DNA of 45,465 nt from an uncultured Clostridia bacterium (GCA_947631785.1 CANRMR010000014.1:1-45465), one strand, 5' to 3'. Shown: positions 1-9,186, counted from the first letter of the stretch. Program-made: numbers and translations. The notes: generated by a model from the letters alone, not told the origin.

Positions 1-1
1 C

Positions 2-1639
2 GTAAACAATGTAGGGGCGATTTTAATCGCCCGCAAATTACAAAAAAATACCATAACAAATGTAGGGGCAGACGCCTCTGTCCGCCCAAATGCTACAAAG
101 GCATACAATAAACGTAGGGGCACGGGGCACCGTGCCCAATCTACAAAGACAAATCAAAAAATCGTAGGGGTTGGTCTTGACCAACCCGCAGCAATCACAT
201 TGGTAGCCCTTGTCATCACAATAATTATCCTAATAATCCTAGCAGGAGTAAGCCTAAATCTAGCACTAGGACAAAACGGAATATTTACAAAAAGTAAACA
301 AGCAGTAGACAAATACAAAGACGAAGCACAAAAAGAACAAGAACAATTAGATAATATATATGATAACTTAAAAGGACCATTAAAAACAGACGGAAGTTAT
401 AATGAAGAAAAAGGAGTAAATACGCCAGTAATAAAAAATTCAAATGAAAATACAAAAATGGAACTTGTAAGATATGATAAAGAAAAAAAAGAATGGGTAA
501 CAGATACAAACAATTCAAGCTACAATTATGTAGCAGGAACAGGAAATGATGATAACACATCAAGCCACTGGGCAAATGCAAAAGTAACGATAGATGGTGT
601 AGAAAGCTTTTTTGTATGGATTCCAAGATTTGCATACAAAATAACGCCAAAACAAAGTGGACAAATAGCTGGAACAATAGACGTAGTATTCTTAAAAGGG
701 ACAACAGACACATATATAGATGAAAATGGCGAAGAAAAAGAAGCAAAAAGAGCAACAGATGATGATATAGGTAATGGAGTATATGGAGTATATTCAGAAG
801 ACTATATAGTACATCCAGCCTTTACAAAAACACAAAAAGAAGATGGAACATTAACATACGACAATGGAGAATGGAGCGAAGAACTAGCAGGATTATGGAT
901 CGGAAAATACGAAACAAGCCATACAGGATGCACAACAGATGTATCAACAGGGCAAAGTAATATAGAAGGTAAACCGATAACAATAATACCAAATGTTACA
1001 AGTTGGAGAAATCAAACAATAGGAGAATTTTACACAGCAGCACGAGACTATTCAACAAACTTAAATAGTCATATGTTAAAAAATAGTGAATGGGGAGCAG
1101 TAGCATACTTAACACATAGTAAATATGGAAGAAATGGACATGAAATAACAAGAAACAATAATAGTAATTATATAACAGGAATAGGTAGTGGAAGTACAAG
1201 TGTATTAAGTACAGATGCAACAACAAACACATATGATACAGCAAATGGAATGACAGCAAGTAGTACAGGAAATGAATATGGAATATATGACTTAAGAGGA
1301 GGAGCATATGAATACGTAGCAGCATACTATAATGGTAGTACAAGTAGTAATTTAACAAATAATGGAAGCTCATTTGCAAAGCAAAATGGAACAAGTGATG
1401 CATATTCAACAGCATACGAAGGTGCAAACATAGAATCAGGCTACAAAAAAGGAGATGCAACTTACGAAACAAGTGGTTGGAATTCTGATAACGCTAACTT
1501 TGTTAATTCGCACAACACTTTCTTCACACGTGGGGGCTACTATTACTATGGATCGAATTCTGGTGTGTTCTACTATAACGGCAACTATGGCAATGCTTAC
1601 AGCAGCGGATCGTTTCGTGTGTGTCTTGCCGTAATGTGA
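2..1639 (+). CDS. Prepilin-like surface protein with C-type-lectin/FGE-like C-terminus, candidate DGR target (5' partial)
   Basis: The frame is open from the window edge through four hairpin repeats into a prepilin-like segment (ITLVALVIT at about residue 65 of the visible part), so the true start lies upstream; the first usable start inside the window is a TTG at 200. The hydrophobic segment is followed by a charged coiled stretch, a spacer domain and, from about residue 300, a formylglycine-generating-enzyme/C-type-lectin-like region with GLWIGKYETS, SEWGAVAYL and TGNEYGIYDL. The last ~50 residues (RGG, GVF, SFRVCL) resemble the variable region of diversity-generating retroelement targets. 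The residue before the prepilin segment is Ala, not the usual Gly, so classical prepilin-peptidase cleavage is uncertain. A paralogue lies at 43496-45275. Surface location is inferred from the N-terminus; ligand binding is inferred from fold similarity. Confidence 0.8.
   Translation, partial: VNNVGAILIARKLQKNTITNVGADASVRPNATKAYNKRRGTGHRAQSTKTNQKIVGVGLDQPAAITLVALVITIIILIILAGVSLNLALGQNGIFTKSKQAVDKYKDEAQKEQEQLDNIYDNLKGPLKTDGSYNEEKGVNTPVIKNSNENTKMELVRYDKEKKEWVTDTNNSSYNYVAGTGNDDNTSSHWANAKVTIDGVESFFVWIPRFAYKITPKQSGQIAGTIDVVFLKGTTDTYIDENGEEKEAKRATDDDIGNGVYGVYSEDYIVHPAFTKTQKEDGTLTYDNGEWSEELAGLWIGKYETSHTGCTTDVSTGQSNIEGKPITIIPNVTSWRNQTIGEFYTAARDYSTNLNSHMLKNSEWGAVAYLTHSKYGRNGHEITRNNNSNYITGIGSGSTSVLSTDATTNTYDTANGMTASSTGNEYGIYDLRGGAYEYVAAYYNGSTSSNLTNNGSSFAKQNGTSDAYSTAYEGANIESGYKKGDATYETSGWNSDNANFVNSHNTFFTRGGYYYYGSNSGVFYYNGNYGNAYSSGSFRVCLAVM
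11..187 (+). repeat. Array of four GTAGGGG hairpin repeats, in frame with the downstream gene
   Basis: Four units begin with GTAGGGG at 11, 62, 114 and 164 (periods 51, 52, 50). Each forms a short hairpin with a different arm (for example GGGCGATT/AATCGCCC and GGGTTGGTC/GACCAACCC) and is separated from the next by an A-rich spacer often containing ACAAAG. No stop codon interrupts the frame of the downstream prepilin-like gene. Three units have GTA in frame; the third (RGTGHRAQ when translated) is offset by one base, exactly as in the second array at 43578-43811. Confidence 0.9.
1481..1636 (+). other. Candidate DGR variable region (VR1)
   Basis: These codons encode the C-terminal tip of the prepilin-like protein. 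Compared with 45117-45272 they differ mostly by replacements such as AAC/CAT, AAC/GTA, AAT/TAT, TAC/GTC, AGC/GAA and GGA/AAC, plus third-position differences (GGG/GGA, TCG/TCT) expected if a shared template had adenines there. Fixed positions include TTC, GGT GTG TTC TAC TAT, CGT and TGT CTT. Arg is CGT here while the rest of the gene uses AGA. No template repeat is in the window, so the assignment is inference. Confidence 0.6.
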
Positions 1640-1679
1640 AATCCAGGCGCCGCGAGAGACTATAAATGACTGTAAATAT

Positions 1680-1739
1680 GAGACTGTAAATATTTTTGTG
1701 TAATTTCAATACAGAGACTGTAATATTTTTGTGTAATTT
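1680..1739 (+). repeat. Two near-identical direct repeats downstream of VR1
   Basis: Two ~27 bp copies share GAGACTGTAA, ATTTTTGTGT and AATTT, starting near 1680 and 1713. A GC-rich patch (CCAGGCGCCGCGAGAG, around 1643-1658) lies between the stop codon and the repeats. The rest of the 389 bp gap to valS holds a terminator, a small GGTATG/CATACC hairpin near 1900-1919 and a promoter. Confidence 0.7.
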
Positions 1740-1747
1740 AAATAAAC

Positions 1748-1801
1748 AAAAGTATATTCTAGTATTAACTGTTAAAGTTTTTATAAAGAATATACTTTTT
1801 T
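1748..1801 (+). terminator. Probable intrinsic terminator after the prepilin-like gene
   Basis: AAAAGTATATTC pairs with GAATATACTTTT around a ~28 nt loop that contains an inner AACT/AGTT stem, and the right arm runs into six T residues. Confidence 0.6.
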
Positions 1802-1827
1802 CATAGTTATAATTTGACGAAAAAGTA

Positions 1828-1856
1828 TTGAAAATTTGTAAATTTTATGTTAAAGT
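1828..1856 (+). promoter_or_regulatory. Candidate sigma-A promoter for valS
   Basis: TTGAAA, 17 bp spacer, TAAAGT. The resulting leader would be about 165 nt and shows no T-box signature. Confidence 0.45.
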
Positions 1857-2028
1857 AAATACAATATAAATTGTATTATACAAAAGCTTATAAAATTGGG
1901 TATGTAATTTTTGCATACCTGTTTCGTAGTTCTTCTAAAACATATAAGCAAAAGAAATATAAAATTTAAAATATTAATAAGGTTATAAATTAAATACAAA
2001 GTGTTAAAAATCGAAAGGAGAAATTTAT

Positions 2029-4452
2029 ATGTTAGATAAAAAATACAATGCAGAAGAAAAAGAAAAAAAATGGCTTGATTATTGGAAAGACAACAAAGTT
2101 TATGAATTTAAAAGAAATGGAAAAGAAGTATATTCAATAGATACTCCACCACCAACGGTTAATGGAAAAATACATATTGGACACATATTTTCATATACTC
2201 AAACAGAAATGCTTGCAAGATATAAAAGATTAAGAGGATATAACATATTTTATCCATTCGGATTTGATGATAATGGACTTCCTAGTGAAAGATTAGTAGA
2301 AAAAGAGCAAGGAAAAAGAGCACATGAAATAGGAAGAGAAAAATTTTCAAAGCTTTGTTATGAAACTACAAATAAATATGAAGCAGATTTTCAAGAACTA
2401 TTTAGTAAAATGGGTGTTAGTACAGATTGGGATATTCACTATAAAACAGTTGCACCATCTACTATTAAAATAAGCCAAGCATCTTTTTTAGACTTAGTTG
2501 AAAAAGGGCATTGTTATCATAAAGAAAGTCCAGCATTATGGTGTAATGAATGTTTAACATCAATTGCACAAGCAGAACTAGAAACAAAAACTATTAAAAC
2601 AACATTTAACTATATTAACTTTGAAACAGTTGAAGATGGTGAAAAATTTACAATTGCTACAACTAGACCAGAATTATTACCAGCAATTGTTTGCGTATTT
2701 GTAAATCCAAAAGATGAAAAACATAAAAACTTAATAGGAAAAACTGCTAAAATTCCAGTAATAGATGCTGTAGTTCCAATAATGGCAGACGAAAAAGTTG
2801 CAATAGATAAAGGTACAGGTGTTGTTATGTGCTGTACTTTTGGAGATCAAACAGATATTGAATGGTGGAAAAAATATAATTTACCACTAAAGTACATATT
2901 CACAGATAATGGAAGAATAATAGATTCAGTTCCAAAATATGGTGGACTTAAAATAAAAGAAGCAAGAAAACAAATAATAGAAGACTTGCAAGAAGGTGGA
3001 TATGTAGTTAAAATAGAAGAATTAGAACACGAAGTTCAAACACATGAAAGATGCGGAAAAGAAGTTGAATATGCAGTAATGAAACAGTGGTTTATAGACA
3101 TTATGAGCCATAAAGAAGACTTCATTAAAATTGGTAATGAAATTAAATGGCATCCAGCATATATGCATGCAAGATATGATGAATGGGTTAATAATATTGC
3201 ATGGGATTGGTGTATATCAAGACAAAGATATTTTGGTGTTCCATTTCCTGTTTGGTATTGCAAAGAATGTGGAGAGCCAATATTTGCAAGAAAAGAAGAT
3301 TTACCAGTAAATCCTTTGGTAGATAAGCCAAAAGTAGATAAATGTCCACATTGCAATTCAAATGAATTTGTTCCAGATACAGATATAATGGACACTTGGG
3401 CAACATCATCAGTTACACCACTTATAAACATGAGATATGGTGAAAAAGATAATTTTGAAGATATATTAAAGCCTATGAGTTTAAGAACAAATGCAAGTGA
3501 AATTATAAGAACATGGGATTTTTATACAATAGTTAAGAGCTTTTATCATTTTGGACAAAGACCTTGGAATAATGTAATGATTTCAGGTTTTGTTATGGCA
3601 AGTAAAGGGGAAAAAATAAGTAAAAGCAAGCAAAATAGTAAACATGAGCCAATGGATTTAATAAAACAATATTCAGCTGATGTAATTAGATATTGGGCAG
3701 GAACAGGAAGACTTGGAACAGACATTGTATTTAGTGAAGAAACACTTCTTCGTGGTAAAAAATTAATAAACAAAATATGGAATGTTTCAAAATTTATTGA
3801 AATGCATCTTACAGACTATGAAGATAAAGAATTTACTAATTTTGAATATATAGATAAATGGATACTTGCTCGTTTTATAGAAATGGAAAAGCAATTTATT
3901 GATTATCTTGAAGAATACGAAGTTGGACTTGCGCTAAATATACTTGAAAAATTTTTCTGGGAATTTTGTGACAATTATATTGAGATTGTAAAACATAGAC
4001 TATATAGACCAGAAGAATTTGGGGAAGTTCCAAGATATAGTGGACAAAAAACAGTATACATGCTATTATACAAACTACTTCAAGACTTTAGTATATTTTT
4101 CCCATTTATAACAGAAGAAATATTCCAAGAATTATATCATAGCAACATATCTATTCATACAACTACCATAAAACCTTTAACATATAATTTTAATAAAGAA
4201 ATGGAACAAGCAGATAAAATAATAGAAATTATAAGTCAAGCAAGAGGAGCAAAAACAAATAATAATGTATCTTTAAAAACACCAATTAAAAAATTATCTA
4301 TTGGGCTTGACAGCAAACTAAAAGATGCAATTGATAAATCAGCAAAAGATTTTAAAGCAACATTATTTATAGAAAATATTGAAACAAAACAAATAGAAAA
4401 AGATTATGAAATTTATAATATTGAATTAGATATTCAAGATAAAAAAGAATAA
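2029..4452 (+). CDS. valS: Valyl-tRNA synthetase, compact type
   Basis: This class I aminoacyl-tRNA synthetase charges tRNA-Val. The HIGH motif is at residues 49-52 after PPPTVNGKI, and the KMSKS loop is KISKS at 529-533. The editing domain contains TTRPE and a GTGVVMCCTFGD stretch. Two zinc-type cysteine pairs are visible (CNEC and, later, CKEC with CPHC). At 807 aa it is shorter than most bacterial ValRS, and the CCTFGD-type signature resembles the archaeal/Rickettsia-like form rather than the usual Bacillus form; that comparison is from memory of the family. The start ATG follows a good GAAAGGAG site. The gene seems to stand alone with its own promoter. Confidence 0.95.
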   Translation: MLDKKYNAEEKEKKWLDYWKDNKVYEFKRNGKEVYSIDTPPPTVNGKIHIGHIFSYTQTEMLARYKRLRGYNIFYPFGFDDNGLPSERLVEKEQGKRAHEIGREKFSKLCYETTNKYEADFQELFSKMGVSTDWDIHYKTVAPSTIKISQASFLDLVEKGHCYHKESPALWCNECLTSIAQAELETKTIKTTFNYINFETVEDGEKFTIATTRPELLPAIVCVFVNPKDEKHKNLIGKTAKIPVIDAVVPIMADEKVAIDKGTGVVMCCTFGDQTDIEWWKKYNLPLKYIFTDNGRIIDSVPKYGGLKIKEARKQIIEDLQEGGYVVKIEELEHEVQTHERCGKEVEYAVMKQWFIDIMSHKEDFIKIGNEIKWHPAYMHARYDEWVNNIAWDWCISRQRYFGVPFPVWYCKECGEPIFARKEDLPVNPLVDKPKVDKCPHCNSNEFVPDTDIMDTWATSSVTPLINMRYGEKDNFEDILKPMSLRTNASEIIRTWDFYTIVKSFYHFGQRPWNNVMISGFVMASKGEKISKSKQNSKHEPMDLIKQYSADVIRYWAGTGRLGTDIVFSEETLLRGKKLINKIWNVSKFIEMHLTDYEDKEFTNFEYIDKWILARFIEMEKQFIDYLEEYEVGLALNILEKFFWEFCDNYIEIVKHRLYRPEEFGEVPRYSGQKTVYMLLYKLLQDFSIFFPFITEEIFQELYHSNISIHTTTIKPLTYNFNKEMEQADKIIEIISQARGAKTNNNVSLKTPIKKLSIGLDSKLKDAIDKSAKDFKATLFIENIETKQIEKDYEIYNIELDIQDKKE

Positions 4453-4476
4453 ATATAATGGGGGCAAAAAAATAAT

Positions 4477-5251
4477 ATGAAAATTTTAACTGTAGGAGAT
4501 ATAGTAGGGGAGGAAGGCTTAAAAAAGTTAAAAGAAGTATTGCCAAATCTTAAGAAAAAAGAAAATATTGATTTTGTAATTACAAATGGAGAAAATGTAG
4601 CAGGTGGTATGGGAATTACAAAGAAAGACTTTGATGTAATCTTAAATGCTGGAACAGATGTAGTAACAATGGGAAATCATACTTGGGGTAAAAAGGATGT
4701 ATTTAATTTTATAGACCACGAAAAACTAATTAGACCATTAAATTACCCAAAAGGTGTATTTCGGAAAAGGATATGGAATATATGTATGCAATAATAAAAA
4801 AATAGCAGTAATAAACCTTTTAGGAAGAACTGATATGAATGTACTTACAGAAAATCCATTTATAATAGTAGATGAATTAATAAAAAAGATAAAAAATGAA
4901 GCAAATATTATTGTTGTAGATTTCCATGCAGAAGCAACAGCAGAAAAAGTAGCAATGGGTAATTTCCTAGATGGTAAGGCAAATATTGTATTTGGTACAC
5001 ATACACATGTACTGACTGCAGATGAAAGAATTTTGCCAAAAGGCACGGCTTACATTACAGATATTGGTATGACAGGACCAATAAATTCTGTTATTGGAAT
5101 GGATATTAAAGCATCATTAAAAAGATTTGTAACAACACTTCCAGAAAAATATAAAATAGCTGAAGGTAAGTGCATGTTAACAGGTTGTATTTTTGATATA
5201 AATGAAGAAGATTGTCGAATAAAAGAAATTCATAGAATAAATATTCAATAA
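4477..5251 (+). CDS. ymdB: YmdB/TIGR00282 metallophosphoesterase, split by a +1 shift at CGG
   Basis: This is a calcineurin-like phosphoesterase of the YmdB family, which in Bacillus acts on cyclic nucleotides and influences sporulation and biofilm choice. Metal-site motifs are visible: GDIVGEEG at the N-terminus, NGENVAGG, GNHTWG, DFHAEAT and GTHTHV. The reading frame breaks at 4762, where an in-frame CGG codon follows GGT GTA TTT. Skipping that C gives GVFGKGYGIYV and a 257 aa protein, the normal family length. Without it, translation stops at 4794. It is followed by spoVS, a common clostridial neighbour. The rny gene that often precedes it is absent here. Confidence 0.88.
4762..4764 (+). 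other. CGG frameshift site 1 (ymdB)
   Basis: The upstream frame reads GTA TTT CGG AAA; the downstream frame needs C omitted, reading GTA TTT GGA AAA GGA (V F G K G). Confidence 0.85.
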
Positions 5252-5387
5252 AGTAAGAAAAATAGCTAAAAAGAAAGATGAAAAATTAGAAAAAATTTCC
5301 AAAAGTACTAGACAATTTTTTCCAAATGTATTATAAATATATTTGTTAAAAGTTGAAACAAAAAATAAATTATTAGGAGGCAAAAAA

Positions 5388-5651
5388 ATGGAAGTTTTAA
5401 AAATTTCATCAAAATCAAATCCAAATTCCGTAGCAGGTGCAATTGCAGGAATGGTAAAGGAGAACAATCAAGCAGAAATGCAAGCAATTGGAGCAGGAGC
5501 ATTAAACCAAGCGATTAAGGCAGTAGCAATAGCAAGAGGTTTTGTTGCACCATCAGGAGTAGACCTTGTTTGTGTACCAGCTTTTGCGGAAGTTGAAGTA
5601 GAAGGTGAAGACAGAACAGGAATTAAAATTCTTGTAGAGTCAAGAAAATAA
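5388..5651 (+). CDS. spoVS: Stage V sporulation protein S
   Basis: This 87 aa protein matches SpoVS closely (SSKSNPNSVAGAIAG, AIGAGALNQAIKA, VPAFAEVEVEGEDRTGI). SpoVS is a small Alba-like nucleic-acid-associated protein needed for normal spore coat and septum progression in Bacillus, and is also found in non-sporeformers. The ATG at 5388 follows TTAGGAGG at ideal spacing, so the open frame upstream of it is not used. It lies 136 bp after ymdB. Confidence 0.95.
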   Translation: MEVLKISSKSNPNSVAGAIAGMVKENNQAEMQAIGAGALNQAIKAVAIARGFVAPSGVDLVCVPAFAEVEVEGEDRTGIKILVESRK

Positions 5652-5671
5652 AAAATGGATAAATAATATAT

Positions 5672-5760
5672 AAAGGGGCTAATTATAAGAGTATAATACA
5701 TATTCTTAAACATTAGTCTCTTTTTTATATAATAGGAAAGTTCTACTTTCCTATTATATA
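5672..5760 (+). terminator. Terminator of spoVS followed by a perfect 15 bp hairpin
   Basis: AGGGGCTAAT pairs (with G-U pairs) with ATTAGTCTCT, followed by six T. Immediately after, 5726-5740 and 5746-5760 form a perfect 15 bp stem (TATATAATAGGAAAG and its complement) around a 5 nt loop, with no T run after it. Confidence 0.6.
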
Positions 5761-5780
5761 AAGAATATAACATTGCACAG

Positions 5781-5893
5781 AAAATTTACTTTGTAAATTT
5801 TCGCGTCAACAAATCTTTACGCTTCTTTGAGACCTTGAATTTAAATAGCAAAATTTAAGATGTAGAGAAAAGGTCTCGCGAAGCGAGATTTGT
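5781..5893. repeat. Palindromic element with nested stems
   Basis: A small hairpin (AAAATTTAC/GTAAATTTT, 5781-5801) precedes a long interrupted palindrome: ACAAATCT (5809) pairs with AGATTTGT (5886), CGCTTC (5820) with GAAGCG (5880) and GAGACCTT (5829) with AAGGTCTC (5870). It could be a MITE-like remnant or a structured RNA. No gene lies in this gap. Confidence 0.65.
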
Positions 5894-5968
5894 TCTTAAA
5901 TAAAAAAATTATTAAATATGCTTGATAAAAAAAGTAAAATAATATATGATATGAAAAGAGGTGAAATA

Positions 5969-7567
5969 GTGAAAGAAAACTTTTTTAAATATATATTTGT
6001 TTTAGTTATAATTGTTTTGGTTGGATATTGTATCTATACAGTATATAAAGAAAATAATAAACCAAAAGAAGTAGAAATTGTAGAGCAAGAAATAAATCCA
6101 ACAATTCTTTCAGATTTGCGACTTGCAATATCAAATTTTGATACACTAAATCCAATATTAAGTAATAATCAAAATGTACAAGATATATCTAGACTTATTT
6201 ATGAACCACTAGTAAATATAACAAATGATTACAAAATAGAACTATGCTTAGCTAAAGAATATACAAAAATAAACAATACAACTTATTTAATTAAAATAAG
6301 AGATGATGTATTATGGCAAGATGGAAAAAAACTTACAGCTGAAGATGTGAGGTTTACAATAGATAGACTTAAAGATTCACCTACAATATATTCCCTAAAT
6401 GTAGCAAGGGTATCAGAAGTAGAAGTAATAGATGACACAACCTTGCGTATTAATTTATTTGAAGAAGTACCATTTTTTGAATATAATTTAATATTTCCTA
6501 TAATGTCTAATAGCTATTATTTAGGAGAAGATTTTGTAAATACTGCTAAAAATAATACTCCAGTGGGAACAGGTAAATATAAAATATCGGAAGTCACAGA
6601 TAAAAAAATTGTACTAAAACAAAATCAAAATTGGTGGAATATAAATAACGAAGAATGTAAGATAGATACTATTACATTAAATTTATACAATTCTATGGGT
6701 GAAGTATATAACGATTTTAAATTAGGAAGTTTAGATTTAATTACTACAAATAGCTTAAACTATCAAGATTATATTGGAACAATTGGATATAACAAAAAAG
6801 AATATAAGCAAAGACAATATGATTTTATAGCATTAAACTGTACAAGTAATCTTTTAGCAAAAAAAGAAGTAAGACAAGCAATTAGTTATGCAATAGACAG
6901 AAATAATATTAATTCTGCAATATATCAAAATCAATATTATGTAACCAACTTTCCACTAGATTATGGAAGCTATCTATATAATGCTGAAGGGATAGAAACA
7001 ATATATGATCCAAACAAAGCATCACAAGTATTAGAAGAAGCAGGATGGCAATATAAAAATAATCAGTGGCAAAAGCAAGAAAATTACAGAACAATTCGCC
7101 TGAAAATTAATTTAGTAGTAAATAGCAGTAATCAAACCAGAATGCAAGTTGCACAAAATATTGTAGAACAATTAAAAAATGTAGGAATACAAGTAACAAT
7201 TGTAAAAGCAAGTGATGATCAATATCAAAAATATTTAGAAAATAAAAATTATGATATGATTTTAACAGGAAAGATAATATCACAAAATCCAGATTTAACA
7301 GCATATTTTGGAGCAAATAATTTAGCAAATTATTCAAATGAAGAAATAAATACTGTTATGAGAGATATATCAAATATTACAAAAGACGAAAATTTATTAA
7401 AAGAAAAATACCGTAGATTAGTAGAAATAAATAACAGTGAAATACTTTATATCAGTTTATATAATAATAAAGGAACCGTTATTTATAGTAGTAACTTAAT
7501 GGGAAATATAAATCCTAATTTTTATAATATTTTTTATAATATTTCATCATGGTATAGACAATATTAA
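5969..7567 (+). CDS. Family 5 (Opp/Dpp-type) solute-binding protein, orphan
   Basis: This is an extracytoplasmic peptide/solute-binding protein. Residues ~5-25 form one hydrophobic anchor, and the rest is the SBP_bac_5 fold, with NPILSNNQNVQDISRLIYEPL near the start and DGKKLTAEDVRFTIDRL. The GTG at 5969 is chosen because AAAGAGGTG sits five bases upstream; ATG codons at 5918 and 5951 lack a good site. No lipobox cysteine is obvious, so it may be held by the uncleaved N-terminal helix. No permease or ATPase genes of the Opp type are adjacent, so its transporter partner, if any, is elsewhere. Substrate cannot be read from the sequence. Confidence 0.85.
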   Translation: MKENFFKYIFVLVIIVLVGYCIYTVYKENNKPKEVEIVEQEINPTILSDLRLAISNFDTLNPILSNNQNVQDISRLIYEPLVNITNDYKIELCLAKEYTKINNTTYLIKIRDDVLWQDGKKLTAEDVRFTIDRLKDSPTIYSLNVARVSEVEVIDDTTLRINLFEEVPFFEYNLIFPIMSNSYYLGEDFVNTAKNNTPVGTGKYKISEVTDKKIVLKQNQNWWNINNEECKIDTITLNLYNSMGEVYNDFKLGSLDLITTNSLNYQDYIGTIGYNKKEYKQRQYDFIALNCTSNLLAKKEVRQAISYAIDRNNINSAIYQNQYYVTNFPLDYGSYLYNAEGIETIYDPNKASQVLEEAGWQYKNNQWQKQENYRTIRLKINLVVNSSNQTRMQVAQNIVEQLKNVGIQVTIVKASDDQYQKYLENKNYDMILTGKIISQNPDLTAYFGANNLANYSNEEINTVMRDISNITKDENLLKEKYRRLVEINNSEILYISLYNNKGTVIYSSNLMGNINPNFYNIFYNISSWYRQY

Positions 7568-7582
7568 ATTTGAAAAAAAGAC

Positions 7583-7628
7583 TTGACAAATTTTTTATTT
7601 TAGATATAATAAGTACAAACATATGTTT
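7583..7628 (+). promoter_or_regulatory. recA promoter with LexA-like palindrome
   Basis: TTGACA (7583), 16 bp spacer, TATAAT (7605). Seven bases further, AAACATATGTTT (7617-7628) is a perfect palindrome one base per arm away from the Gram-positive LexA box pattern GAAC-N4-GTTC, at a position suited to repression. Confidence 0.65.
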
Positions 7629-7646
7629 AATAATAGGAGGAAAATT

Positions 7647-8708
7647 ATGAGTAGTGAAAATTCAGAAAAAAGAAAAGCACTAGAGGTAGCATTAAGCCAA
7701 ATAGAAAAACAATTTGGAAAAGGTTCTGTTATGAAACTTGGAGAATTTCAAGCAATGAACGTAGAAGCAATTCCAACAGGGGCATTAGGGTTAGATATTG
7801 CACTTGGAATTGGTGGAGTACCAAGAGGTAGAATAATCGAAATATTTGGACCAGAATCATCTGGTAAAACAACACTTGCTTTGCATGTTATTGCAGAAGC
7901 ACAAAAAGCAAATGGAGAAGCAGCATTTATAGATGCAGAACATGCATTAGACCCTGTATATGCAAAGCATTTAGGTGTAGATATAGATAATTTAATAGTA
8001 TCTCAACCAGATACAGGAGAACAAGCATTAGAAATTACAGAAAGTTTAATTAGAAGCGGAGCATTAGATGTAATTGTTGTAGACTCTGTTGCAGCATTAG
8101 TTCCAAAAGCAGAAATTGATGGGGATATGGGAGACAGCCACATAGGACTTCAAGCAAGATTAATGTCACAAGCTTTAAGAAAATTAGCAGGTGCAATAAA
8201 TAAATCTAAAACAGTACTTATATTTATAAATCAATTAAGAGAAAAAGTAGGAATTATGTTTGGAAATCCAGAAACAACACCAGGAGGAAGGGCATTAAAG
8301 TTCTATTCTTCAGTCAGACTAGATATAAGAAAAATAGAAAACATTAAACAAGATGGAGAAGTAGTTGGAAACCGTGCAAGAGTAAAAGTAGTTAAAAATA
8401 AGGTAGCTCCTCCATTTAGAGAAGCAGAGTTTGATATTGTATATGGAAAAGGAATATCAAAAGAAGGAAATATACTAGATATGGGAGTTAACTTAGATAT
8501 AATAGAAAAAAGCGGTTCTTGGTTTAGCTATAATGGTGAAAGAATAGGTCAAGGTAGAGAAAATGTAAAAAAATATTTAAAAGAAAATCCAGAAGTTATG
8601 CAAGAAGTAGAGCAAAAAATAAGGGACAACTTTGCACAAGCATTTGAAAAAAGCTTGTTAGATGAAGAAGAGCAAGAAGAAAGTGAAGATATGCAAGACG
8701 AAGAATAA
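7647..8708 (+). CDS. recA: Recombinase RecA
   Basis: RecA is the DNA-dependent ATPase for homologous strand exchange and SOS activation. Walker [10 protein letters not shown] is at residues 68-76; [10 protein letters not shown], the [15 protein letters not shown] Walker B region and the [22 protein letters not shown] loop L2 region are all intact. The protein is 353 aa with the usual acidic C-terminal tail. The ATG at 7647 follows TAGGAGG; the in-frame ATG at 7623 lies before that site. recX follows at once, the classic pairing. Confidence 0.98.
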   Translation: MSSENSEKRKALEVALSQIEKQFGKGSVMKLGEFQAMNVEAIPTGALGLDIALGIGGVPRGRIIEIFGPESSGKTTLALHVIAEAQKANGEAAFIDAEHALDPVYAKHLGVDIDNLIVSQPDTGEQALEITESLIRSGALDVIVVDSVAALVPKAEIDGDMGDSHIGLQARLMSQALRKLAGAINKSKTVLIFINQLREKVGIMFGNPETTPGGRALKFYSSVRLDIRKIENIKQDGEVVGNRARVKVVKNKVAPPFREAEFDIVYGKGISKEGNILDMGVNLDIIEKSGSWFSYNGERIGQGRENVKKYLKENPEVMQEVEQKIRDNFAQAFEKSLLDEEEQEESEDMQDEE

Positions 8709-8724
8709 ATAAGAAGGTAATAAA

Positions 8725-9180
8725 ATGTATACAATTGAAGAATTTGATAAACAAAAAACAAAAGTAATGAATTATATTTTATATAAAAAAAGAACTGAGC
8801 AAGAAACAATAGCAAAATTTGAAAATGTAATAGAACAGGAATTATTAGATGATATTATTGAATATGTAAAACAAGCTGGATATTTAAATGATAAAATATA
8901 CATAGAAAAAGCAATAAATGAATACATAAATCTAAAAAATCTATCTATTAAGGAAATAAAATATAAGTTAATAGCAAAAGGAATTTCTAAAAATGACCTT
9001 GAAGATTACATTCAAGAAAACGAAGAAAAACTAATAGAATATGAAATACAATCAGCTTATAACATTTTAATTAAAAAATCTCAAATGGAAGAAGATATGC
9101 AAATACAATATTTACAAAAAAAAGGATACAGTTTTGAAAATATAAAAAAAGCTATAGAAAAAATAGGGAAAGAGGAATAA
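8725..9180 (+). CDS. recX: RecX regulatory protein
   Basis: RecX binds RecA filaments and limits their activity. The 151 aa protein shows the three-helix tandem repeats of the family: an N-terminal YILYKKRTEQETIAKF block, a YLNDKIYIEKAINEYINLKN block with a following IKYKLIAKGIS segment, and a C-terminal YLQKKGYSFENIKKAI repeat. It begins 16 bp after recA and is probably cotranscribed. It is at the short end for RecX proteins. Confidence 0.88.
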   Translation: MYTIEEFDKQKTKVMNYILYKKRTEQETIAKFENVIEQELLDDIIEYVKQAGYLNDKIYIEKAINEYINLKNLSIKEIKYKLIAKGISKNDLEDYIQENEEKLIEYEIQSAYNILIKKSQMEEDMQIQYLQKKGYSFENIKKAIEKIGKEE

Positions 9181-9186
9181 AATAAA

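Noticed and set aside
11-187. CRISPR-like array (regular ~50 bp repeats)
   Set aside because: Repeat arms differ between units, only GTAGGGG is shared, spacers are short and A-rich, there are no cas genes, and the array is in frame with a gene.
1803-2028. T-box riboswitch before valS
   Set aside because: No T-box sequence, specifier stem or antiterminator is visible; only a small hairpin and a promoter.
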